Positions 42,880 through 51,463 of a stretch of DNA of 64,000 nt are shown here, in pieces (the stretch's first letter is position 1; each line of letters opens with the position of its first letter). The notes under the pieces were generated by a model, which was not told where the DNA came from, did not search any database, and worked only from the letters and a program-made list of their open reading frames with translations. Location: positions 1,116,001-1,180,000 of the forward strand of contig NZ_CP076128.1 of NCBI RefSeq assembly GCF_018736065.1. The letters are read 5' to 3'. Position numbers and translations under genes: made by a program. Source of the stretch: Flammeovirga kamogawensis. GTDB lineage: Bacteria > Bacteroidota > Bacteroidia > Cytophagales > Flammeovirgaceae.

Positions 42880-43710
42880 ATGAAGAAAATAGTATTTACG
42901 CTGTTAATTTTTTGTTGTGGAATCTCACTTTCACAAGCACAACAAACAATAGGCAATTATAAAGGAGATGAATCTAAACTGTATGCTGAAACCAAACAGT
43001 TTACCCAATTTATCAAACGTTTTAACAACGAAGAAGACCGCAATGGTCAACCCTATTCTACAGGCTCTTATAAATACCGTGAAAATAATTACCGTAAAAA
43101 ATATTTAGAAATTCTTTTTGATGGCGAGAACACTAGTATCTCTAAGCAAATGAAAAAGAATTTCATTGATGAAATCACAAACAAAAAATCTCCTAAATAT
43201 ATTGAAAAACACCAAGGAGGTTACTTTGCTGAAGTTTCTACTAGATTTCTATATAAAGGTAAAAACACAGATGTTACCTTATATATGCAATTAGAACAAG
43301 ATAGCTTAGGATATAAATGGTCTATTTCTGATGTCTATTCAAAACAGTTACAAGGCTTATTTGAAAATAACGATCCAAAAAAGAATTTCCTGCACCCTAT
43401 GAGTCATGAAATTGACTTTATGAATTTACATAGAGCTTTTGGTGATAAAGATGAAATTGAAGACTACGCCTACAAAGGGCATGAAATTGACTATATAAGT
43501 ATCCTTTTCTATTTATTAAAAACTGGTGACTTAAAATTTGTAACAGTTACAAATGTTCGATTCCATATTTTCCAAATTGAAAATTGGTACTTCACTGTAG
43601 AAAAATTTGAACGAGATTCATACAATTCTGGATGGCTTATTTCTTCACTGATGCCTTTAAAGCCAACAGATATTGAAACCATGCGAAGATACGTGCTACA
43701 CAAAAAATAG
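42880..43710 (+). CDS. Exported protein of unknown function, fourth in the cluster
   Basis: A 276-aa exported protein; the signal peptide ends ISLSQAQQ. I start it at ATG 42880 rather than the in-frame TTG just before. The mature chain has a helical first half (TKQFTQFIKRFNNEEDRNG) and aromatic beta strands (FAEVSTRFLYKGKNTDVTLY). A second alpha-beta part (ISILFYLLKTG, VTNVRFHIFQIENWYFTVEK) may be a second copy of the NTF2-like core. No family recognised. A promoter box for the following gene lies just after its stop. Confidence 0.77.
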   Translation: MKKIVFTLLIFCCGISLSQAQQTIGNYKGDESKLYAETKQFTQFIKRFNNEEDRNGQPYSTGSYKYRENNYRKKYLEILFDGENTSISKQMKKNFIDEITNKKSPKYIEKHQGGYFAEVSTRFLYKGKNTDVTLYMQLEQDSLGYKWSISDVYSKQLQGLFENNDPKKNFLHPMSHEIDFMNLHRAFGDKDEIEDYAYKGHEIDYISILFYLLKTGDLKFVTVTNVRFHIFQIENWYFTVEKFERDSYNSGWLISSLMPLKPTDIETMRRYVLHKK

Positions 43711-43714
43711 TCGT

Positions 43715-43722
43715 TATCTTTG
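43715..43722 (+). promoter_or_regulatory. Predicted -7 box for the LRR gene
   Basis: TATCTTTG matches TAnnTTTG, 41 nt before the ATG at 43764, so the LRR gene may have its own promoter besides read-through. Confidence 0.5.
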
Positions 43723-43763
43723 TCTACTATAAAATTGATTCAAACTAGATTAAATATATCAAG

Positions 43764-46355
43764 ATGCGCAATTTGTATCTATATACACTTATTTCATTTC
43801 TTTATTTAGGGCTAACAACTTCTGTTACTGCTCAAAACGAAGAAAATGAATTACCGGCAGAAAAGCTTCAGGAATACAAACAAGACTCAAAAGATTTAGT
43901 CATGTATTTTGAAGGTATGTTGAATGATATTGCTGGAGACGATTATACCAATCAAGAAAAAGGTATAATGATTAATGAGACTTACTTAAAAGTATTTCAA
44001 TCTGATAAAACACAAATTGAAGACGATTTAGATCCAAACCGTCAGGTAGTTTCAAATAAAGATATTCAAGCTTACCTAAAAGATGTAGATTTCTTTTTTA
44101 AGCAAGCCACATTTGAGTTCATCATCGAAAATATTGCTCATAATGTTACTAACGATGGTAATTTGTATTTTACAGTAACAATGACAAGAAAATTAAATGG
44201 TATTACTGTAATGGGTGATACAATTGAAAATTCTATGGAACGTTATGTTGAAATTAACCTCGACCAAGAATTACAAGAATTAAAAATTGCATCTATTTAC
44301 ACAACAAAATTAAGTCAGAAAGAAGATATGGCTCTGTGGTGGAATAAGTTAGATGACACTTGGAGAAATATTGCAAGCAATAACATTACATTAAAAAATG
44401 ATATACCTATGAATGAGGTTTTATCAATAATAGATTCTGTAATGATTACCAAAAATGATAGTACTGTTGCTTTAGACGAAAACATCTACAAACACATTGA
44501 AGGTTTCTTAAAAAGTACAGAGTTAGACGTATCCCTCAACCCAGAGGTAGTTGACTTAAACCCATTAAGTAAATTACGTAACCTAGAAGATTTAAACATT
44601 TCTGGCACAGGTGTTAACGACCTCTCTCCTATACGTACTTTGACAAACCTTAAAGTATTACGTTGTGAAATGACGGGTATTAATTCTTTAGATCCTCTGT
44701 TATATTGTACAAATATGCAGATGTTGATGATCAACGATACTCAGATTGAAGATTTAAGTATTCTTGAAAACTTTGCTGAATTAGAAGAGTTGTATTGCTT
44801 TAATACTACTGTTAGTGATATTTCATCTTTAGATGATCTAGAAAATTTAAAAGTTATTTGGGCTAATGATACTCAAATTGAAGTAATTGATGCACTTAAT
44901 AATGCTAAAAAATTACGCTCTTTAGATTTATCAAATACTAAAATAAGTTCTTTAGATGCTTTATCAGGATTAAGTGAATTAGAACAACTTACTATTGATA
45001 ATACATCAATTGAAGACCTTTCTCCATTATCAACAACAGCAAGCCTGAAGACTCTTTCTGCAGATAATACGCAAATCAATAAACTTTCTGCTTTAATTAA
45101 ACTAGAAAATCTAGAAAGAGTTTATTGCGATAATACTGGTATTAATACGAGTATTGCACAAGCATTCATGCGTAAAAAACCATCTACTTTGGTTATCTAT
45201 GGCTCTGAACAGCTACAAACTTGGTGGGAAGGCTTATCTCAACAATGGAAAGATATTTTACTTGAAGCTGCACAACTTACTGGATCGCCAGACAAAGAGC
45301 AACTACAACAAATTGCCAATATTAAGCAGATTGATATACACACATCAAATGGTATCCAATCTTTAGAACCCTTAAGTTTTTTAGTAAACTTAGAAAAATT
45401 AAATGCTGCTAATACCGGTATCACATCACTTGAGCCTCTTAAAAACTGTCCTAATTTATCAACATTAAATGTACAAGGAACAAACATTTCTAATATTGAT
45501 GTTCTTGGGGTATTAAAAGCACTAAGGAAGGTAAATTTAAACGGTACAAAAGTATCGGATCTCTCTGCATTGAGTACGTCTACAACACTTACTAAAATAG
45601 ATATTTCGAATTCACTCGTAAGTTCTATTACTCCACTACAAAATATCACTTCTATAAAAACAATAGAAGCAGATAATACTAAATGTAGTGAAGCAGGAAT
45701 TATCCAATTCTCTAGAAAGTCTAACGCACTTATCATCTTTAGAACGGATAAATTAACAGCTTGGTGGAATGGATTAAATAGTGACTGGAAAACAATTTTT
45801 GATGCTCAAGTTAAAGGTGATACACCAACTAAATTTGAGTTACATCAGATTAATACGATAACTGAAATTGACTTAAGTAATCATAAATCAATTCGTGATT
45901 TATCTCCACTTACTGTACTTTATAAATTAGAAAAATTAGACATTTCTTTTTCTAGAATCAATACTATATCTGCTGTAAGTAAAATGTCTTCTCTAGTTAG
46001 TTTCTCATGTGATAATACTCCGGTATCAGATATAACACCTTTAGCGGCATTAAATGGTTTAACATCGTTAAATATATCTAACACATTGGTCACTAAATTA
46101 GATGCTTTAAACAGTCTAACTAATCTAGAAAGATTAAAAGTATCTGGAATAATTAAGGTGAAAAACATTTCGTATTGCTCAATTATGAAAAATCTTATTG
46201 CATTTGAATGTTACAATACGAGTGTAAACAATTTAAAGCCTTTAGTAGGGTTAAATCACCTTAAAACGTTAAAATGTTACAAGACTAAATTATCTATTAA
46301 AAAGGTAAACGCTTTTAAAACTAGCATGCCTAATGTGACTGTAGACTTTTATTAA
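43764..46355 (+). CDS. Exported modular leucine-rich-repeat protein with WWxxL linkers
   Basis: An 863-aa exported protein. A signal peptide (1-24, ending VTAQ) precedes an NTF2-like N-terminal domain (~35-185) and three modules. Each module starts with a tryptophan-rich helical cap: LWWNKLDDTWRNI (191-203), TWWEGLSQQWKDIL (486-499) and AWWNGLNSDWKTI (666-678). Each continues into LRRs of about 22 aa with the pattern LxxLxxLdisnTxIxdlsPL (about 255-460, 522-640, 699-845). The first two LRR blocks end in a matching cap (KKPSTLVIYG, RKSNALIIF). Probably a protein- or glycan-binding surface or periplasmic protein. The ligand is unknown. Confidence 0.88.
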   Translation: MRNLYLYTLISFLYLGLTTSVTAQNEENELPAEKLQEYKQDSKDLVMYFEGMLNDIAGDDYTNQEKGIMINETYLKVFQSDKTQIEDDLDPNRQVVSNKDIQAYLKDVDFFFKQATFEFIIENIAHNVTNDGNLYFTVTMTRKLNGITVMGDTIENSMERYVEINLDQELQELKIASIYTTKLSQKEDMALWWNKLDDTWRNIASNNITLKNDIPMNEVLSIIDSVMITKNDSTVALDENIYKHIEGFLKSTELDVSLNPEVVDLNPLSKLRNLEDLNISGTGVNDLSPIRTLTNLKVLRCEMTGINSLDPLLYCTNMQMLMINDTQIEDLSILENFAELEELYCFNTTVSDISSLDDLENLKVIWANDTQIEVIDALNNAKKLRSLDLSNTKISSLDALSGLSELEQLTIDNTSIEDLSPLSTTASLKTLSADNTQINKLSALIKLENLERVYCDNTGINTSIAQAFMRKKPSTLVIYGSEQLQTWWEGLSQQWKDILLEAAQLTGSPDKEQLQQIANIKQIDIHTSNGIQSLEPLSFLVNLEKLNAANTGITSLEPLKNCPNLSTLNVQGTNISNIDVLGVLKALRKVNLNGTKVSDLSALSTSTTLTKIDISNSLVSSITPLQNITSIKTIEADNTKCSEAGIIQFSRKSNALIIFRTDKLTAWWNGLNSDWKTIFDAQVKGDTPTKFELHQINTITEIDLSNHKSIRDLSPLTVLYKLEKLDISFSRINTISAVSKMSSLVSFSCDNTPVSDITPLAALNGLTSLNISNTLVTKLDALNSLTNLERLKVSGIIKVKNISYCSIMKNLIAFECYNTSVNNLKPLVGLNHLKTLKCYKTKLSIKKVNAFKTSMPNVTVDFY

Positions 46356-46371
46356 TAGATTAAAACATATA

Positions 46372-46415
46372 AAAAAGCTCTCATCTAGTATCTTTACTTT
46401 AGATGGGAGCTTTTT
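46372..46415 (+). terminator. Terminator after the LRR gene
   Basis: 16-bp stem with one wobble (46372-46387/46400-46415) whose right arm ends in five T. It closes the exported-protein cluster. Confidence 0.88.
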
Positions 46416-46426
46416 AATTTATAGCT

Positions 46427-46948
46427 ATGGAAATTCAGAAATTTAAGCAAGAAGAAATTCAAACTCTACTCTCTCTTAGAGGAGCAGTAATAAACGATGT
46501 GGTATATCACGTTTGGAGTAATAATACTAATGAACAAGAAGAATATCAATGTCTTGATTGGTTAGAATTACGCTTTGAGGATAAATCTCGTCTTACTTTT
46601 ACAGCAGGAGAAGAAAGTGATGGTATTAAAATAGTTATTTTCGATATTATTGAAGAACGAAAAAAACTACTTGAACAGTTTCAAGGGAAAATTGACATCA
46701 AAAGTTTTAGAGTTGTAAAAATGGATCTTTGGGCAGATGTGCTTAATGAAAAAATTACAGAAGTAAAACTGACTAAAATTAAGGAAGACTTCTATCCTAA
46801 TGACGAAATGATTATTGCATTCGAAAATGACAATCAATTAAAAATAGGTTTATCTCATGAAGATGGACTAAGTGTTGATGTTTTTGAAGATGAGCCTCCT
46901 GTTATAACATCTTTAGATGATTACCCTGAAGAAGATATTGATGAATAA
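46427..46948 (+). CDS. Hypothetical cytoplasmic protein
   Basis: A 173-aa acidic protein without signal peptide or membrane segment. It appears to have two similar alpha/beta halves: LLSLRGAVINDVVYHVW...WLELRFEDKSRLTFTAG and MDLWADVLNEKITEVKLTKI...MIIAFENDNQLKIGLS. Each half has an I..V strand, a loop and a beta hairpin, suggesting an internal duplication. I recognise no family. It is separated from the LRR gene by a terminator and is a single-gene unit. Confidence 0.75.
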   Translation: MEIQKFKQEEIQTLLSLRGAVINDVVYHVWSNNTNEQEEYQCLDWLELRFEDKSRLTFTAGEESDGIKIVIFDIIEERKKLLEQFQGKIDIKSFRVVKMDLWADVLNEKITEVKLTKIKEDFYPNDEMIIAFENDNQLKIGLSHEDGLSVDVFEDEPPVITSLDDYPEEDIDE

Positions 46949-46970
46949 TTTTTCTTCTTGAAAAAAAATA

Positions 46971-47013
46971 AAAAAGCCTAAGTAGAAGATTGAATTATCT
47001 ACTTAGGCTTTTT
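46971..47013. terminator. Bidirectional terminator
   Basis: 16-bp perfect stem (46971-46986/46998-47013) with A-rich and T-rich flanks between convergent genes. Confidence 0.92.
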
Positions 47014-47033
47014 CTTTTTAACTAACTTAATAA

Positions 47034-47825
47034 CTAGTTAATAGGTCTAACAGCTGCTCCTCCAGAAACATTTTTATTAACTGTAACAGTATTATTTTGC
47101 ACATACTCAATAACTCCACTACCTGAAGCGGTAGCATCTAGCACATTACTACAATTCACTTTAATACTAGATCCTCCTGAAGCTTCAACATCTGCGTTTG
47201 CAGACATAAGTTCTTCAGAATTCACATTACCTGAACCTGTAAGATCTACATAATATTCTTGTACGATTCCTCTTAGTTCTACAACTGCAGCACCTGAAAC
47301 ATCTAAATCAATATTTTTTACCACTGTATATTCATCAAATAGTACATTACCACTATTCTTAACAGAAATATCAATTTCATCAGTAAAACGTCCCATATGC
47401 GACGCATCCAAAGAACTATTTCCTTCCACATCAATTTCTAATTCATCTGTTGATGACATTAAATCAATTAGTTTTACCTTCACATCACCACTAATATCGC
47501 AGCTTTGAAAATCAGGAGATTTAATACTAATTTCTAATGGATTATTATAAAAGTCATTTGCTATATTTTCTGCTAACTTGATTTCCCAAACTGCATCTTC
47601 ATCATCCGAAATTTCATATGAAATAGCATCTAATACATCTTGATCGGCATCAATTACTACTTGTTGCTTATCTCCATATTCTACAGTGATATTACATCTT
47701 AAAGAACCCGCTTTAATACCTTTAAAAGTATGTAATGGAATTGAACTACCTTCTACATCAACAGTCTCTTTGCTGCATGAGAATATAGAAATCAAAATTA
47801 AAAATGAGCCAATTAATTTTTTCAT
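47034..47825 (-). CDS. Lipoprotein with head-GIN (DUF2807) beta-helix domain
   Basis: A 263-aa lipoprotein, lipobox IFSC (Cys17). The remainder is the repetitive beta-strand pattern of the head-GIN domain: FKGIKAGSLRCNITVEYGDKQQ at the start, then serial GxxxVxLxGxG-like turns such as VEGNSSLDASHMG, LTGSGNVNSEEL and ATASGSGVIEYV. Such proteins are common on Bacteroidota cell envelopes, with a presumed adhesin or binding role. A 14-bp palindrome lies 65 nt upstream. Confidence 0.88.
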   Translation of the reverse strand: MKKLIGSFLILISIFSCSKETVDVEGSSIPLHTFKGIKAGSLRCNITVEYGDKQQVVIDADQDVLDAISYEISDDEDAVWEIKLAENIANDFYNNPLEISIKSPDFQSCDISGDVKVKLIDLMSSTDELEIDVEGNSSLDASHMGRFTDEIDISVKNSGNVLFDEYTVVKNIDLDVSGAAVVELRGIVQEYYVDLTGSGNVNSEELMSANADVEASGGSSIKVNCSNVLDATASGSGVIEYVQNNTVTVNKNVSGGAAVRPIN

Positions 47826-47889
47826 GTTATGAATGAGTTTAGTTTAGATTTTTACAATTCAAAGCTCTTCTTTTAAACTACCACATATA

Positions 47890-47903
47890 ATGACTTAAGT
47901 CAT
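47890..47903. promoter_or_regulatory. Perfect 14-bp palindrome, candidate operator
   Basis: ATGACTTAAGTCAT is fully self-complementary and lies 65 nt upstream of the GIN lipoprotein start, a usual place for a dimeric regulator. The regulator is not identifiable. Confidence 0.45.
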
Positions 47904-48185
47904 CATTTTAACATCATTTAGCAAACGGTTTTAAAGATTTAAAATTATTAAAAATTATAGAAGAAGGTTAAAAAAATAAACTGCAACTCAAGAGAATAAT
48001 TAGTGTAATTATAGAATTTAAAATTATAGAAAGCTTTAATTACATACATTACATCTCGTTCACAATATACACGAAACCAGATCCTAAGAATAGCGTTAAG
48101 TAATATATAAGTTAGAAAAAACATTCAGTAACACACTGAATTTAAGATATAAAGATTAAGAGTAATAGTTAGTTTTTGGGTTATG

Positions 48186-48220
48186 AAAAAGAGTTAGAAG
48201 TTTCTTCTAACTCTTTTTTT
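48186..48220. terminator. Terminator of the porin gene (bidirectional-looking)
   Basis: 15-bp perfect stem (48186-48200/48204-48218) with a 3-nt loop. On the minus strand it ends in five T, serving the porin gene; on the plus strand the T-run is longer, although no plus-strand gene precedes it. Confidence 0.85.
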
Positions 48221-48268
48221 GTCTGTATAATTTTTAGACTTAAATTAATTGACAAAAGAATATTCTTT

Positions 48269-49432
48269 TTAGAAGTAAAAACCAAAATTGATATTAAACC
48301 TCATAAACCATTCTGCATCCATAGTTCCGTACGCTAGTGCATTATTCCATACAGGTCCTAACCAGGGTTGATCTTTACCAAATGCGGCATCCATATAAAT
48401 ATATACCATACCCGCTGTAATCATACAACCTGTAACATTTTGATAAGAATCATAAAACTCCTCTTCTGTTTTATCAAGCATACCAAAATCATTATAAAAA
48501 AGTAAGCTAGAAATCGGTCCCCACTCTACAGGTTGGTCGTAACTAACTCCAAGTGTATACGTTGCTCCTTCTGCTGCAACTAAATAAGGTGCTCCATATG
48601 CAGTCATGGCAACAACATCTGTTCTTTCTCCATCTGGTGCATTAGGAGACTTTTTATAATATGATAATTGTGCTTTAAGATTCCAACGTTTATAATCTAC
48701 ATCATAATGTAAAGCTCCAGCATAATGATTACCCATTCCTTCAGTATCTAAATTATACAGACCACCAAACATACCAGAAATACCTAATTGATGTTTGACC
48801 TTATCACCAAACTTTCTGATCACACGTGCATTTAATTGATTTACTTCTTTATTTCGATATTGTAATGTACCATCACCATTTTCATCAATAGATCCTATGT
48901 CATATCCATATCGACTATTTGACACATCCGTATCACTACCAAACTGTAATTCTTCTGCGTTTTTAAAAAAAGCTACCGCAATATCCCATTTATCATTATC
49001 ATGAATGTATTTCACACCCATATCATGATCATCTTCTAAACCAACATAATAATTAATACTAAAAAACCAGTTATGAGAGTTGTACCCTTTGTTACCGAAA
49101 GGTACTTGGGTTAAACCAAGTTGGATTTCGTCACTTTCTGAAAACTTATATCCCATCCAACCTTGTTTAAGCATAGCACCTCCAAATGCATCAGAATACC
49201 ATCTAAATTCTGCATTTAAGGTAATCCCTTTATAAGCTGCTGTTGGGTTTATTCTAAACACATCGTAACCAAAATCTCCACCTCTTTTTTGTTGCCCTTC
49301 TTTCCAATTAGAATAATTATAATTAAAACGTAAAGCTCCATCAATAGCTACTTCAGGTTTGTCTTGTGCGAAAATGATTGATTGATGAGAGAATAATAAA
49401 ATGACAGTTAAAACAAGTAAGTTTTTATTCAT
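48269..49432 (-). CDS. Outer-membrane porin-like protein
   Basis: A 387-aa beta-barrel protein with a signal peptide ending SIIFAQ. Alternating aromatic strands (ITLNAEFRWYSDAFGGAML, MFGGLYNLDTEGMGNHYAGA) and the terminal FNINFGFYF are typical of Gram-negative porins. I place the start at ATG 49432, not the longer 49483 frame, because the extension would lie inside the BCCT terminator hairpin and would bury the signal peptide. It follows the BCCT transporter gene on the same strand; a role in osmolyte passage is possible but unproven. Confidence 0.87.
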   Translation of the reverse strand: MNKNLLVLTVILLFSHQSIIFAQDKPEVAIDGALRFNYNYSNWKEGQQKRGGDFGYDVFRINPTAAYKGITLNAEFRWYSDAFGGAMLKQGWMGYKFSESDEIQLGLTQVPFGNKGYNSHNWFFSINYYVGLEDDHDMGVKYIHDNDKWDIAVAFFKNAEELQFGSDTDVSNSRYGYDIGSIDENGDGTLQYRNKEVNQLNARVIRKFGDKVKHQLGISGMFGGLYNLDTEGMGNHYAGALHYDVDYKRWNLKAQLSYYKKSPNAPDGERTDVVAMTAYGAPYLVAAEGATYTLGVSYDQPVEWGPISSLLFYNDFGMLDKTEEEFYDSYQNVTGCMITAGMVYIYMDAAFGKDQPWLGPVWNNALAYGTMDAEWFMRFNINFGFYF

Positions 49433-49468
49433 ATTCTTATGAATTTTTGTATGTAAGGAGTTAGATAA

Positions 49469-49503
49469 AAGAAAAGCCATCAAACAGAATATTTGATGGC
49501 TTT
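49469..49503 (-). terminator. Terminator after the BCCT transporter gene
   Basis: 12-bp perfect stem (49473-49484/49492-49503); on the minus strand it is followed by TTTTCTTTT. It separates the BCCT and porin units. Confidence 0.88.
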
Positions 49504-49513
49504 GAAAAGTTAT

Positions 49514-51088
49514 TTATTCAGACAATTTTTTTGTCGGTTTTTTCTTAGGGTATTCCTTTTCATAATAATCACTTAGTGCTTTATAAAAGCTAAAGCACAT
49601 TACAATAATGATTAATGCAAAAGGTAAACCTGTTAATATAGATGCGGTTTGTAAGGCTGTTAAACCTCCCCCTATTAACAATACTCCAGCAATTAACCCT
49701 TCCATTGACGCCCAAAATACTTTTTGGAAAGTTGGTGCATCATGTCTACCTCCAGAGGTCAATGTATCAACTACAAAAGAACCTGAATCTGATGATGTAA
49801 CAAAGAAAGAAGTTACCAAAATTATTGTCAAAATAGACGCAAACGTTGTAAACGGATATTGCTCTAATAAATAATAGATTGCAGTAGAAACATTTTTATT
49901 TACTGCTTCAGTAATTGCATGATTCCCTATTAATTCTTGGTATAATGCACTACCTCCAAATATTGTCAACCATAAAAAAGTAAGTAAAGCAGGTATAATC
50001 AATACACCTAAAATAAACTCTTTTACTGTTCTACCTTTAGAAATTCTAGCAATAAAAATACCTACAAATGGAGACCATGAAATCCACCATGCCCAATAAA
50101 AGACTGTCCATGAATTTTGCCAATTTTTTTCTTGTCCAACTCCTTTGTATGAATTTGTCCAAAAACTTAACTCGAAAAACTCATAGAAATAGTAACCTAC
50201 ATTTTGAACAAATGATTTTAAAAGGAATAAAGTTGGCCCAATAATTAACATTAAAACCATTAAACTTAAAGCAAGTCGCATGTTCCACTCACTTAACATT
50301 CTTATTCCTTTATCTAATCCTAAAACAAGTGATAAAGTTGCTAACCCTGTAATTATTACTATTAGAGTAAGTTCAACAGCATTACTTGTTGGTATATTAA
50401 ACAGATAGGTCAATCCTGAATTTATTTGTTGAACACCAAATCCTAAAGAAGTAGCTAATCCAAATAAAGTAGCAATAACAGAAATTGTATCAATAATATC
50501 TCCTAGAACTCCATAAATTCTATTTCCAAATAATGGAAAAAAGATTGAACGAATAGTAAGTGGTAACTTTAGATTAAAAGTAAAGAAAGCTAATGCTAAC
50601 CCTACAACAGCATACAAAGCCCAAGCATGTACACCCCAATGTAGAAATGTAATTCCCATTGCATATTCTGCAGCCTGAGCAGCATCACCACCAGCTGCTA
50701 TAAAAGGATTACTTTTAAAATGGTTTATTGGTTCTGCTACACTCCAAAATAATAAACCAATACCCATACCAGCACTAAAAAGCATAGAAAACCATGCTGT
50801 AGTAGTAAATTCTGGTTCTGCATCTTTACCACCAATTCTTATCTTTCCAAATTTACTAAAACCAAGAAATATTGCATAAATAAGAACACAGTTTACTAAC
50901 AGGATAAATAACCATCCTACATTGTTAGCAACAGTATTTTGAGTTTCTTTAAACCACGCCTCCATAGGTTCTCCAACTACCAATGTTGTTATTACCAACG
51001 TAGCAATAACTAAAATTGATGTAATAGACACAGGTCCATTCGCTTTAAAACCAAGGAACGTTCTTTCGTCACTCCTAATTCTACTCAT
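49514..51088 (-). CDS. BCCT-family betaine/choline/carnitine transporter
   Basis: A 524-aa, twelve-helix secondary transporter. The signature FSAGMGIGLLFWSVAEP (104-120) carries the GMGIG motif associated with Na+-coupled betaine transport. The tryptophan box reads FYWAWWISWSPFVGIFIARI, and ITSSDSG-like FVTSSDSGSFVVD follows. N- and C-terminal tails are short, so strong osmosensory domains like that of BetP are absent. Uptake of glycine betaine or choline as osmoprotectant would suit a marine organism. An 8-bp inverted repeat lies 127 nt upstream. Confidence 0.93.
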   Translation of the reverse strand: MSRIRSDERTFLGFKANGPVSITSILVIATLVITTLVVGEPMEAWFKETQNTVANNVGWLFILLVNCVLIYAIFLGFSKFGKIRIGGKDAEPEFTTTAWFSMLFSAGMGIGLLFWSVAEPINHFKSNPFIAAGGDAAQAAEYAMGITFLHWGVHAWALYAVVGLALAFFTFNLKLPLTIRSIFFPLFGNRIYGVLGDIIDTISVIATLFGLATSLGFGVQQINSGLTYLFNIPTSNAVELTLIVIITGLATLSLVLGLDKGIRMLSEWNMRLALSLMVLMLIIGPTLFLLKSFVQNVGYYFYEFFELSFWTNSYKGVGQEKNWQNSWTVFYWAWWISWSPFVGIFIARISKGRTVKEFILGVLIIPALLTFLWLTIFGGSALYQELIGNHAITEAVNKNVSTAIYYLLEQYPFTTFASILTIILVTSFFVTSSDSGSFVVDTLTSGGRHDAPTFQKVFWASMEGLIAGVLLIGGGLTALQTASILTGLPFALIIIVMCFSFYKALSDYYEKEYPKKKPTKKLSE

Positions 51089-51463
51089 ATTGATTGTTTC
51101 GAGAGCTTAACATAACTCCCAATGAAATACTAGAGGCAATAACCGAACGGTTTTATTTAAGGTACATCCTTAATAGGTAGAAAGGCTTTGAGGTGTTATA
51201 ACCTACATGTATATGGACTTAGATTATATCATAAATTAAGTCCAATAACTTCTCTAGTACATAAAAATATTTTGATCTGAATAAAAATAACAAAACATGG
51301 GTCTGATTCCTAAAGTTGTTAAGATTATTAAGAAAATAACTATCAAATTAATTTCTTATATCAATATATGTATTTCACATTAAAACAAAAATTTGTAGTG
51401 CATAAAAAAAAAGCCATCATAGAATAGTTCTACGATGGCTTTTTATATATCAAAAAAACAATT
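51089..51463. other. Intergenic region upstream of the BCCT gene
   Basis: 375 nt without an ORF. It contains an inverted repeat TGGACTTA/TAAGTCCA (51214-51221/51237-51244), which may be an operator or leader hairpin of the transporter gene, and the DUF349 gene terminator at its right end. Confidence 0.5.
51402..51444 (-). terminator. Terminator of the DUF349 gene
   Basis: 17-bp stem with one mismatch (51408-51424/51428-51444) followed on the minus strand by a run of T. Confidence 0.88.

Larger units (their letters stand above)
47826..48268. other. Intergenic region upstream of the GIN lipoprotein gene
   Basis: 443 nt of AT-rich DNA. Apart from the terminator at 48186-48220 and the palindrome at 47890-47903 I see no ORF or RNA gene. 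Confidence 0.5.

Noticed and set aside
45239-45736. 165-codon open frame antisense to the LRR gene
   Set aside because: It is a shadow of the repetitive LRR coding pattern; composition and lack of start context argue against a gene.
44334-45797. WW domains (proline-rich ligand type) in the LRR protein
   Set aside because: The tryptophans are adjacent in an amphipathic helix, not spaced ~20 residues apart in a three-stranded sheet.
48269-49483. Longer porin reading frame beginning at 49483
   Set aside because: Its first codons lie inside the terminator of the upstream BCCT gene and would hide a good signal peptide starting at 49432.
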